Translations under genes and position numbers: made by a program
Assembly: GCF_002803065.1 (NCBI RefSeq)
Contig: NZ_NNBL01000002.1
Span: 1-64,000, forward strand
Length of the DNA: 64,000 nt
DNA from: Streptomyces sp. CB01635
GTDB lineage: Bacteria; Actinomycetota; Actinomycetes; Streptomycetales; Streptomycetaceae
Direction of reading: 5' to 3'
The notes under the pieces: model-generated
The model's input: the letters and a program-made list of their open reading frames with translations, nothing else
Told to the model about the DNA's origin: nothing
Databases searched by the model: none
Part shown: positions 51,921-59,262 of the stretch, piece by piece
Position numbering within the stretch: the first letter of the stretch is position 1
How the letters are laid out: every line of letters begins with the position of its first letter

Positions 51921-51997
51921 GGGGCGGTAGCTCAGCCGGTTAGAGCAGCGGACTCATAATCCGTCGGCCGTGGGTTCGAGTCCCACCCGCCCCACCA
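51921..51997 (+). tRNA. tRNA with CAT anticodon (Met or lysidine-modified Ile2)
   Basis: A 74-base cloverleaf with acceptor GGGGCGG/CCGCCCC, D-arm GCTCAGCCGGTTAGAGC, anticodon loop CTCATAA, T-arm GTGGGTTCGAGTCCCAC, and an encoded CCA (51995-51997). It lacks the three G-C pairs typical of an initiator tRNA. Elongator tRNA-Met and tRNA-Ile2 share the CAT anticodon and cannot be told apart with certainty by eye. Confidence 0.93.
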
Positions 51998-52862
51998 AGG
52001 GTTTCCGATGCAGGAACGTTTTAACCTGCGACACACCGGAGCGTCCGTCGTTCGGCGGACGTGATTACCCGTCAGGTGGACCGTCGGCCGCCCGCTGCCG
52101 GCCCGAAGAGCTGGCGACCGCGCCGTTGGGTGCAACCTCCGTCACCTGGCTCGGGGGAGCCGCGAGCCGGTCGAGCGGGTCATCGATGACGATGCCCCTC
52201 GGCGCCTCAGGGGCCGGGCAGGTGTGCGCTCGCTGATCTGATCGATCCGCCCCTGCGCCCCCTGCCACTTCTTCGGCCCGCAACGGATTCGCCGCCGAGG
52301 CGCTGCACCTGCCTGGACGGGGCGTCGCGCGCGGTAGGGGAGTGTCCGAAAGAACGGCGGCCGGACGAGAGGGTGCTCTCCCCGTCCGCGAAGAGGGACA
52401 CCATCGACGTCGAGATCGCGGACGGTCGGGTCGCGAACCGGCCCGGTCTGCGTGGCGACGGCCGGGGCCGCCGAAGGCGCCCGGAACGCCCGGGGCACCC
52501 TGGGGATCACGAGGCAGCCGCCCTGAAGCGCGGTCTGCGTGGCGTCGACGAGCTTCGCCCCGACCGGCAGGGGGCGCGAGCGACTGCGCGCCACGCGGAA
52601 ATCCGCGACACGCCGTCGGAGGCTTGAGCAGTCGTCAGCGAGTCACCTGATAGGGCTAACGAGATGTCAACTCGCCTGTAAATCAAGCCAATTGAGAGTC
52701 GATGTGAGTGCCGCAGTCGACAGGTGCCGCCGCCGGCATACGGCCACTCGGATTATTTCTCGCATTTTCAGCACGTCTTATAAGTGATGAATGGGGCGAT
52801 TTATGTATCTTCTTTCACAGAGCGGCTGTCCGGCCGATCTCTCCGAGAAGGAAGAAACTGAC
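51998..52862. other. Gene-poor stretch after the tRNA genes
   Basis: This 865-base stretch shows only arginine-rich reading frames typical of random high-GC sequence (for example 52142-52594 on the - strand and 52342-52650 on the + strand), none with a recognisable fold. From about 52640 it becomes AT-richer with TTATAAGT near 52777, probably the promoter of the secreted protein gene. It may be a decayed remnant of an element integrated beside the tRNA; no integrase fragment is evident. Confidence 0.55.
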
Positions 52863-53402
52863 ATGAGCAAGCGCTCCATTGCTGTCACCGCCGCTATTGC
52901 CGGCGCTGCAGCCCTCGCCGCCACCGGCATCAACTACGCCGCTGCTGCCGGCACGGAGGCCGCCCCGGCTGCTCCGGCTGTTCGTCAGGCGGCTGCTCCC
53001 GCGGCGGCGCCCCTCGGTGGCGACTCCGGCCAGGGCAAGGAGAAGGAAGACAACAACTACGGCGGCTACAAGCACGAGGGACGGATCCACTTCAACGAGC
53101 GGTCCTACTCGGCCTGGTCGGATGGCTGCATCACTGTGGTCAGCGGTCTGGGCTCGCGTAGCTTCAACGTCCGCAACGACAGCAGGAAGACTGTTGAGGT
53201 CTTCCGTGGCGCGACCTGCGACAACGGGTCTCCCATTGCCACGGTCGGACCGTGGAGCACCAGCAACAGCATCGTGCCCCTCCGCCACATCCGCGGCGGC
53301 GTGTTCGTCAAGAACGGCGTTGTAGGCAGCTTCCGTGTGGTCGACGACCACCGTGGTGGCTACGGCGGCGGCTACGGCGGCGGCGGCAAGGGCGGCTGGT
53401 AA
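52863..53402 (+). CDS. Secreted glycine-rich-tailed hypothetical protein
   Basis: The 179-residue protein has a Sec signal peptide (residues 1-27, MSKRSIAVTAAIAGAAALAA), an Ala/Pro-rich linker, a small beta-rich domain (GRIHFNERSYSAWSDGCITVV through VVGSFRVVDDH) with two Cys residues likely to form a disulfide, and a Gly/Tyr repeat tail (GGYGGGYGGGG). GAAGGAAG precedes the ATG; the frame begins at 52791 but earlier codons look non-coding. Codon third positions are less GC-biased than in the core genes. I do not recognise the family; it is probably a surface or extracellular protein. Confidence 0.75.
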   Translation: MSKRSIAVTAAIAGAAALAATGINYAAAAGTEAAPAAPAVRQAAAPAAAPLGGDSGQGKEKEDNNYGGYKHEGRIHFNERSYSAWSDGCITVVSGLGSRSFNVRNDSRKTVEVFRGATCDNGSPIATVGPWSTSNSIVPLRHIRGGVFVKNGVVGSFRVVDDHRGGYGGGYGGGGKGGW

Positions 53403-53833
53403 CACCGGCCGCTGGAATAGTTGAGGCCCCGGCCCGCCGGAATCGGGCCGGGGCGATCAACGAAAGGTTATCCCAGCCGGGCACGCCGCGCCCGAGATGG
53501 CTGAATGCTCGTACGGACCACCTCACGGTCCGTGCCTGCATCGCGGTGATCTCGGGCGCACCCATGGGCATGTCGCGCTTCGTCGAAGGCGTGCCGAGGT
53601 ATGCCCGGTTCCTCGGGCTCGATCGAGCCCTCCAAGTCGCGTCGGCTGTCGTCGGTCATGCTGCACATTCCGTATACGGACGGGGGTATACGAAACGGCG
53701 TCATGGCCGACCAGCCGAGAATCGCAATGGGTGGGATGCCGGCCGTGCACGGGCTGGGCATTCACCAGGCGGCGGACTGTCTTGCTCCGTCGATCCGTGA
53801 CGTCGAATCCGCCCCTTCGGACTTGAGGGATGC
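53403..53833. other. Intergenic stretch before the SLATT-like gene
   Basis: It begins with a hairpin terminator at 53426-53454. The rest holds overlapping short frames on both strands without a convincing gene. A + strand frame ending at 53837 overlaps the next start codon by four bases but shows no recognisable domain. Two GTATAC motifs lie at 53672 and 53686. Confidence 0.5.
53426..53454 (+). terminator. Terminator of the secreted protein gene
   Basis: GCCCCGGCCCG and CGGGCCGGGGC form a perfect 11-bp stem with a seven-base loop, 24 bases after the stop codon. Confidence 0.8.
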
Positions 53834-54718
53834 ATGAAAATGCCGCAGAGATCGCTCACGAAAACGAAGACAACGGCCGCCGCTGCAATCTCGCAAAGAC
53901 TTGAAGAGACCATCGAAAGCTCCGAGTACTGGGCAAGAAGGATGCCGCGCGAGGCAGTCCGCCTGGTACGCAAGGAGCGCCTCTACGGCGTCGCCGCAGG
54001 AGGGGTCAGCCTCCTCACCGGCCTTCTGGCCTGGCCTGTGGTGGCCGAGTCCTCCGTGCTCACGGCGCAGGTTCTCATCTCCGGGCTGTCGGGCCTGGCA
54101 GCGCTGGCCATTGCCGCCCCCTACGCGAGCGGCCTGACTGATCGCGGCGAGGACTCCGTCAAGCTGGGCAGCGCGTACGGGGAAATGCATCGCGAACTCC
54201 TGCGCGGCAGAGAGCAGATCACCGCGGGATCCGCGGAGACTACGTCTCAACTGCCCGGATTCTACCAACAGTTCGACTACATCGAGGAACGCAGAGACTC
54301 CCTCGGAATTCGGCCCATTCCCTCAAGGGTGAGCGCGTCCGGCGTTCCGCTGGCCGGCGAGGTCGGGCAGCGAGAGCGGGCCGTTCCGATCGCACCGAGA
54401 AGATGCTCGAATAGGTCGGCACCCGAGGCGCCGGTGGGTAGCGGTCGTACCGTGGTCGTGGATCAGGATGCGGTCGCCACGCTCATTTATCTCGTGGCGA
54501 ATCAGTTGGTGTCGCAGAATCACCTTCAGCCACATATCTGCGGGCAGAGTTCGACGGGGCGCCTCGAACAGCATTGGCAGCCCGCCTTGCCGTTCGACTC
54601 CTCACGAAGTGAGGACCCGGGAAGGCGTGAGGAAAACCGCCTCACGGCAACGTCTCAAGCGCTTCGCTCGAAGCTTTCCGGTCCGGCGGGGCCACTGCGA
54701 CGATTCAGCCGTTCATGA
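53834..54718 (+). CDS. Two-TM SLATT-like protein with long polar tail
   Basis: The 294-residue protein starts with a charged helix (ISQRLEETIESSEYWARRMPREAV), then two closely spaced membrane helices at about residues 52-74 (GVAAGGVSLLTGLLAWPVV) and 83-101 (SGLSGLAALAIAAPYASGL), then a helical segment resembling the post-membrane region of SLATT proteins (GSAYGEMHRELLRGREQI). SLATT domains are predicted pore-forming effectors of nucleotide-signalling defence systems. From about residue 155 the sequence turns polar and unlike the family, which may be an accessory tail or the result of a frameshift. No cyclase or nucleotide sensor is adjacent. Codon use is less GC-biased than the core. Confidence 0.5.
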   Translation: MKMPQRSLTKTKTTAAAAISQRLEETIESSEYWARRMPREAVRLVRKERLYGVAAGGVSLLTGLLAWPVVAESSVLTAQVLISGLSGLAALAIAAPYASGLTDRGEDSVKLGSAYGEMHRELLRGREQITAGSAETTSQLPGFYQQFDYIEERRDSLGIRPIPSRVSASGVPLAGEVGQRERAVPIAPRRCSNRSAPEAPVGSGRTVVVDQDAVATLIYLVANQLVSQNHLQPHICGQSSTGRLEQHWQPALPFDSSRSEDPGRREENRLTATSQALRSKLSGPAGPLRRFSRS

Positions 54719-55158
54719 CGGTGCGTCCGGGCACGAACGGCGAGCGGTGCGGGGCCCGCGCGCTGCCGGCTACTGAGGGCCCATCGCCGGACCGGGCCCC
54801 GAAGACGTCAGCCGATCGGCTGAGCGGAAGTGCCCGGCGAGCCCTTGCATCCGTCACACGCAGGGGCTCGGCCCGGCTGAACCGAGCGGCGCGAGCGGCC
54901 TGGCGAGCCGCCCGGTGACGAGGCGGTCCTGGGAGCCGTATCCGTAGGCGAACCTGCGTGGTGCGCAAGGTACTTGGCGGCGTGCGGCCGGGACGGCCGG
55001 ACGCCGCCGCAGTCCGCCAGGCCCCGGACAGGCCGTTCCCCGACACCGGTCGCGGCGCGGCCTCGCGTCACTGTTGATGTGTCCAGTCACGCGAACAGCG
55101 CAACGTTCCCACCGGAGCTCACGCGCGGGATCGGCCGGCCCGTAGCACCGTTCGCCGT
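54719..55158. other. Gene-poor stretch in the accessory patch
   Basis: The 440 bases show only arginine- and proline-rich frames on both strands with no recognisable fold or ribosome-binding site. I see no repeat or hairpin of note. Confidence 0.5.
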
Positions 55159-55425
55159 ATGGACTCCACTCCGATAGTCGTGCACCCGCCCGCCCCCACC
55201 GGGGGCCGACGGGTAGCAATCCAGGGGCACGTCGCCGGGATCGTCCGAAGTGATGCCGACCTCGTCGAACTCCTCTGCCAGGCCGGCGTGACGGTTCACA
55301 GTGCTCTCCTCGACGACGAGGCATGGGTGAAGTGGCGGGGAGGGCGAGCCCACCACTACGCGTCCACGGTGAACATCGTGGACGCGCCAAGGGCCAGCGA
55401 GTCTCCACAGCCTCCTCAGTCATGA
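55159..55425 (+). CDS. Small hypothetical protein (actinobacterial conserved type)
   Basis: The 88-residue protein opens TPIVVHPPAPTGGRRVAIQG and continues with DADLVELLCQAG and DDEAWVKWRGGRAHHY, a pattern I recall from small conserved Streptomyces hypotheticals of about 70-80 residues. The conserved part ends near residue 68 at the WRGGRAHHY element. No function or domain name is known to me. It lies in the gene-poor patch between the SLATT-like gene and mbl, and the opposite-strand frame here is a shadow. Confidence 0.65.
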   Translation: MDSTPIVVHPPAPTGGRRVAIQGHVAGIVRSDADLVELLCQAGVTVHSALLDDEAWVKWRGGRAHHYASTVNIVDAPRASESPQPPQS

Positions 55426-55765
55426 CGCTCCGCGCGTGCGGACATGAGCCGCCCCATGCCGGCGACCGGAGGCTCCCGATCGTCTGCCCGGGCCGGCCTT
55501 CGCCGCCGAGCTGATCGGCGCCGGTCGGCGCACCCTGCTGATGGGTGTGGTGGCGCTGGTCCTGTGCGTGGGTCTCGGACTCCTTGATGATCTGTGGCCA
55601 CCCGGCCGGCCTCGATGGCCGTGCGCCGCAACGCATCCGTGGAATGCCCGAGCCCGCCCGCCTGAGCACCGGCCCCGGGGCTCGTTGCGCAGGCGGGCGG
55701 GCTCGGACCCGCGACACGCGACATCGAAGGACGTCCCCGCGCCGCGTCGAACCGGGTCGCCGGAA
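55426..55765. other. Gene-poor stretch before the mbl 3' end
   Basis: A + strand frame around 55500-55600 gives a hydrophobic segment (LLMGVVALVLCVGLGLLDDL) that could be a remnant of a membrane protein, but no complete gene can be drawn. The rest is featureless. Confidence 0.45.
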
Positions 55766-56803
55766 TCAGCCGGCCACCGGGGTGAGGGTGAGGGGCTGGA
55801 CCTTGCCCTCCAGCATCGCGCCGAGGCCGAGTACCGCGCAGATGTCGGGGCGTTCGGCGATATGGACCGGTACGCCCGTGGCGTCGCGCAGCATCTGGTC
55901 GAAACCGGGCAGCAGCGCGCTGCCGCCGACCATCATGATGCCGCGGTCGGCGAGGTCGGCCACCAGGTCGGGCGGGCAGTCCCGCAGGACCTTGCCGATG
56001 CCGTCGAGGACGGCGGTCAGCGGGGTGTGGATCGCGTGGCGCACGGCCGCCGTGTCGACCACCACCGAGCGGGCCAGGCCCGTCGCCACGTCCCGGCCGT
56101 GGATCTCCGTCGACTCCGGGCCGTACGGGGTGAGGCCATTGCCGCTGAGGGCGATCTGCAGGGGACGTACGGACTGGGACGGGAGCATCAGTTCGTGGTG
56201 CTGGCGCAGGTGCTGGACCACCGCGTGGTCGATGGCGTCGCCGCCGACCGGGATGCGCTGGGCGGTCACGATCGAGCCCAGCGACAGGACGGCGATCTGT
56301 GTCGTGGCCGCGCCGCACACGATGATCATCGTGCCTTCGGGGCGCTCCACGGGCAGGTCGCAGCCGACGGCGGCGGCGATGAGGGTGTCGACGAGTTCGA
56401 CGCGGCGCGCCCCGAGCCCGACCAGGGTCTCGACGGCGGCGCGCTGCGCGAGCGGGTCGGCGTCGTGCGGGGTGCAGGCGGCGGCGCGCAGCCGGGGCTT
56501 GCGGCGCAGCGCGCGGCGCAGCTTCTCGCCGATGAGGTGGCGCAGCATGCGCTGGGCCATGTCGATGTCGATGACAGTGCCGCCGGAGACGGGGCGCATG
56601 ACGCGGATGTAGTCGGGGGTGCGGCCCGTCATCTTCTCGGCGAGCTCACCGACCGCGATCAGGGCGCCGGTGCGGGTGTTGACGGCGGCGGCGCTCGGCT
56701 CGTCGACGACGAGGCCCGCGCCCTTCACGTACACCCGGGTCCGCGCGGCCCCCAGGTCGACGGCGAGATGGCAGCGGCGCAACTGCTCCAGACTGACGGT
56801 CAT
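55766..56803 (-). CDS. mbl: MreB-like protein (Mbl)
   Basis: The 345-residue protein has the actin-like MreB fold: phosphate-1 HLAVDLGAARTRVYVKG, GTVIDIDMAQRMLRHL, phosphate-2 TMIIVCGAATTQIAVLSLG, and the adenosine motif GIMMVGGSALLPGF with DICAVLGLGAM. In Streptomyces MreB and Mbl act in spore-wall synthesis rather than in rod shape; Mbl of S. coelicolor (SCO2451, from memory) is a divergent, partly shortened homologue. The length of 345 is close to full MreB. GGGAGGAT precedes the ATG at 56803; the frame extends upstream. It is divergent from the exporter at 56956. Confidence 0.88.
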   Translation of the reverse strand: MTVSLEQLRRCHLAVDLGAARTRVYVKGAGLVVDEPSAAAVNTRTGALIAVGELAEKMTGRTPDYIRVMRPVSGGTVIDIDMAQRMLRHLIGEKLRRALRRKPRLRAAACTPHDADPLAQRAAVETLVGLGARRVELVDTLIAAAVGCDLPVERPEGTMIIVCGAATTQIAVLSLGSIVTAQRIPVGGDAIDHAVVQHLRQHHELMLPSQSVRPLQIALSGNGLTPYGPESTEIHGRDVATGLARSVVVDTAAVRHAIHTPLTAVLDGIGKVLRDCPPDLVADLADRGIMMVGGSALLPGFDQMLRDATGVPVHIAERPDICAVLGLGAMLEGKVQPLTLTPVAG

Positions 56804-56944
56804 GGCAGATCCTCCCGAGAGCGCAGACCGTGACGGGTCGTCAAATAACGGCCCTCCTGAAATCCTGCGGCGGGGTGGCGCCGGGCGCGCGCTGGAATGA
56901 GCCGGGCGGGGTTCCGCCGGACGGGTGGTCTTGCCGGGCGTTGT

Positions 56945-56955
56945 TAGCATCCCGT
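56945..56955 (+). promoter_or_regulatory. Leaderless-type -10 element of the EntS-like gene
   Basis: TAGCAT at 56945-56950 lies five bases before the GTG at 56956 with no ribosome-binding site between, which fits a transcript starting at or within a base of the start codon. No matching -35 element is obvious. Confidence 0.45.
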
Positions 56956-58287
56956 GTGACCAGCACCCCGTCCTCGCCGGACCAGGCAGACGCCTCCGAG
57001 ACCCCTGCGATATCCGCTCCGGCACTGGTGAAGGGCCCCGCTCCGGGTGGTCGTCGCCGGATTCTCGCCGATCTCACCCCGCTGCGTATCTCCGTCGACT
57101 ACCGGCGCCTGTGGGTCGGCAACACGGTGTCCTGGACGGGCCAGGCGATGACCGCGCTCGCGGTGTCCCTCCAGGTGTACGACATCACGCACTCCAGCTT
57201 CTCCGTGGGCCTGGTCGGCCTGTTCTCGCTGGTCCCGCTGGTCGTCTTCGGCCTCTACGGGGGTGCCATCGCGGACACGATGGACCGGCGCAAGCTCGGC
57301 CTGTACAGCGCGACCGGCTCGTGCGCGCTGTCCGTGGCACTGGCCGTCGCGGCGCTCGCCGGCTACCACCGCGTCTGGCTGCTCTACGCGGTCGTGGCCC
57401 TCCAGGCGATGTGCGGGGCGCTCAACTCACCGGCGCGCACCTCGATGATCCCGCGCCTCCTGCCGCCCGAGCACCTGCCGGCGGCGAACGCGCTCAACTC
57501 CATGACGAGCACAGCCGGCAGCCTCATCGGCCCCATGCTGGGCGGCGTCGTGGTCGGCCTGTGGGGCTACCAGACGGCGTATCTGATCGACGCGGTCGCC
57601 TTCTCGGCGGCGTTGTACGCGATGTGGCGGCTGCCGGCGATGCTGCCGGACGCGCCGCAGGGGGAGCGGCGCAAGCGGGCGTCCGTGGTGGACGGCCTGC
57701 GGTTCCTGGCCGGGCGGCCCAACCTCCGGATGACCTTCTTCACGGACATGTGCGCGATGGTCCTCGCGTATCCGCGGGCGCTGTACCCGGCCGTCGCGCT
57801 GCTCTGGTACGGCGGCGACGCGCGGACGACCGGCCTGCTCGTCGCCGCTCCCGCGGTGGGCGCGCTGTTGGGCGGGGTGTTCTCCGGCTGGCTGGGCCGC
57901 GTGCACCGCCACGGCCTGGCGATCGTCCTCGCCGTGTGCGCGTGGGGCCTCGCGATCGCCGTCTTCGGCCTCACCAGAGACCTCTGGCTCGGCCTCTTCT
58001 TCCTCGCGCTCGCCGGCTGCGCGGACACGGTCTCGATGGTGTTCCGCGGCACGATGCTCCAGGTCGCGGCCCCCGACGAGATGCGGGGCCGCCTCCAGGG
58101 CGTCTTCATCGTGGTCGTGGCGGGCGGCCCCCGTCTCGGCGACTTCGTCGCAGGCTCGACGGCCGACCTCGCGTCCCCCGCGGTGGCGATCACGGGCGGC
58201 GGCGCGGCGTGCGTGGTGGCGGTCCTGCTGCTGGCCCTGAAGTGGCGCAAGTTCCTGAAGTACGACGCGAGGAAGCCGACAGCGTGA
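56956..58287 (+). CDS. MFS transporter, EntS (MFS_3) type
   Basis: The 443-residue protein has about 12 hydrophobic helices after a 45-residue polar N-terminus. Segments such as YRRLWVGNTVSWTGQAMTAL, GGAIADTMDRRKLG (motif A) and RTSMIPRLLPPEHLPAANAL are characteristic of the MFS_3/EntS group, which includes siderophore exporters. No siderophore gene is adjacent, so the substrate is unknown. The GTG at 56956 has a -10-like TAGCAT just upstream. It is divergent from mbl. Confidence 0.87.
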   Translation: MTSTPSSPDQADASETPAISAPALVKGPAPGGRRRILADLTPLRISVDYRRLWVGNTVSWTGQAMTALAVSLQVYDITHSSFSVGLVGLFSLVPLVVFGLYGGAIADTMDRRKLGLYSATGSCALSVALAVAALAGYHRVWLLYAVVALQAMCGALNSPARTSMIPRLLPPEHLPAANALNSMTSTAGSLIGPMLGGVVVGLWGYQTAYLIDAVAFSAALYAMWRLPAMLPDAPQGERRKRASVVDGLRFLAGRPNLRMTFFTDMCAMVLAYPRALYPAVALLWYGGDARTTGLLVAAPAVGALLGGVFSGWLGRVHRHGLAIVLAVCAWGLAIAVFGLTRDLWLGLFFLALAGCADTVSMVFRGTMLQVAAPDEMRGRLQGVFIVVVAGGPRLGDFVAGSTADLASPAVAITGGGAACVVAVLLLALKWRKFLKYDARKPTA

Positions 58288-58665
58288 GGGCTGTCGGGGC
58301 GTCCCCAGTTCGTCACGAACTCCCTCGGTCCGTCGGGGCACTTGGTAAAGGCGTGGTGAGCAGGCGCAGGTCGGGGTGCGCTGTGACCGGTGCGCCCGGA
58401 ACGTACGACGGCGCAACGGGGGATGCAGACGGCCTGGGACGAGTGGGAGCAGAGAAAGGGCGCCGCCCCCAGCGGCAGGCCGCTCGGATGCAGCTGAACG
58501 AGGCGGGCACCGCGGACGGTGACGGGGACCTCGTGGTGCGGCAGGACGACCTCGGCGCCGCTGTCGGTGATCACATGGACGCAGGCCACGACCTTGCGCC
58601 GGTCACCAGGAAGCCGGCCCCGATCCGGCGCCCGCACTCGATCCTGGCGTGCCGGCGCGCGCTGT
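58288..58665. other. Intergenic stretch between convergent genes
   Basis: 378 bases between the MFS stop and the 3' end of the trypsin-co-occurring-domain gene. A - strand frame gives VITDSGAEVVLPHHEVPVTV near 58540-58600, which might be a fragment of a lost gene, but there is no supported start or end. No terminator-like hairpin stands out. Confidence 0.45.
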
Positions 58666-59004
58666 TCACGCGTCGTCCGTGGCCGTGCGGTCCTTCGCCG
58701 ACCAGGTGAGCTTCACCACCAGATGGCCCTCGGCCGTGCCCTTGGCGATCACCGCTCCTGCTTCGGCGGACATCTTCACGCCGAACTCGATCTCCACGCC
58801 GTCCGGCTTGAGCGGCCCCTCGCGAAAGACCCGCAGTGCCGACTCGGCAGCCGAGCGCGCCCCGTCGAGCGCGGACTCGAACGTGCCCACCGCCTGCGCC
58901 GTGGGCAGGCCCCCGCGCGAGACGAGCCGCACCCCTGTCTCGTCGGACGCCTCGAAGACCACGGTCGTGTGGTCCTTGGTCTCGTACTCCACCAAACCGT
59001 CCAT
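58666..59004 (-). CDS. CU044_2847 family protein (trypsin-co-occurring domain 1)
   Basis: The 112-residue protein matches the small CU044_2847 family as I recall it: an N-terminal strand (LVEYETKDHTTVVFEA), a helical segment (FESALDGARSAAESALRVF) and the diagnostic C-terminal strands (PDGVEIEFGVKMSAEAGAVIAKGTA). The family is defined by co-occurrence with trypsin-like peptidases in predicted conflict or signalling systems. No trypsin-like gene is in view, but a subtilase (S8) gene is divergent, starting 258 bases away. No signal peptide. The biochemical role is unknown. Confidence 0.8.
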   Translation of the reverse strand: MDGLVEYETKDHTTVVFEASDETGVRLVSRGGLPTAQAVGTFESALDGARSAAESALRVFREGPLKPDGVEIEFGVKMSAEAGAVIAKGTAEGHLVVKLTWSAKDRTATDDA

Positions 59005-59262
59005 GCCGCCCCCGTGAAACCGGTCGAAACGTGTGGCACATGCCTAACCCCATTGTGGCCGAGGGGCGTTGAGGCTGTCAGCCGCACGCGGACGCCGGCA
59101 TCGGGGTGGCGTCCGGATTGTGTCCGGACCGCCCCCTGGCGGGAAGGTGCCAGGGCAGCTTCCCGCCAGCTCCCGTCAATGTCGCCGTAACAGTGCGCAC
59201 TTCACACTCTTCGCAGCGCTCGGGTAACACCCCATACCCGAGGCCTACGAAGAGAGGCAACG

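Noticed and set aside
52142..52594. - strand frame of 150 codons in the gap after the tRNA genes
   Set aside because: No ribosome-binding site, no recognisable domain, low-complexity composition.
51921..55765. Attachment-site duplication of the CAT tRNA 3' end
   Set aside because: I looked for a second copy of the GGGTTCGAGTCCCACC segment to the right and did not see one in the window; an exact search would be needed.
58519..59190. + strand frame opposite the trypsin-co-occurring-domain gene
   Set aside because: Antisense shadow; no domain and no start signal.
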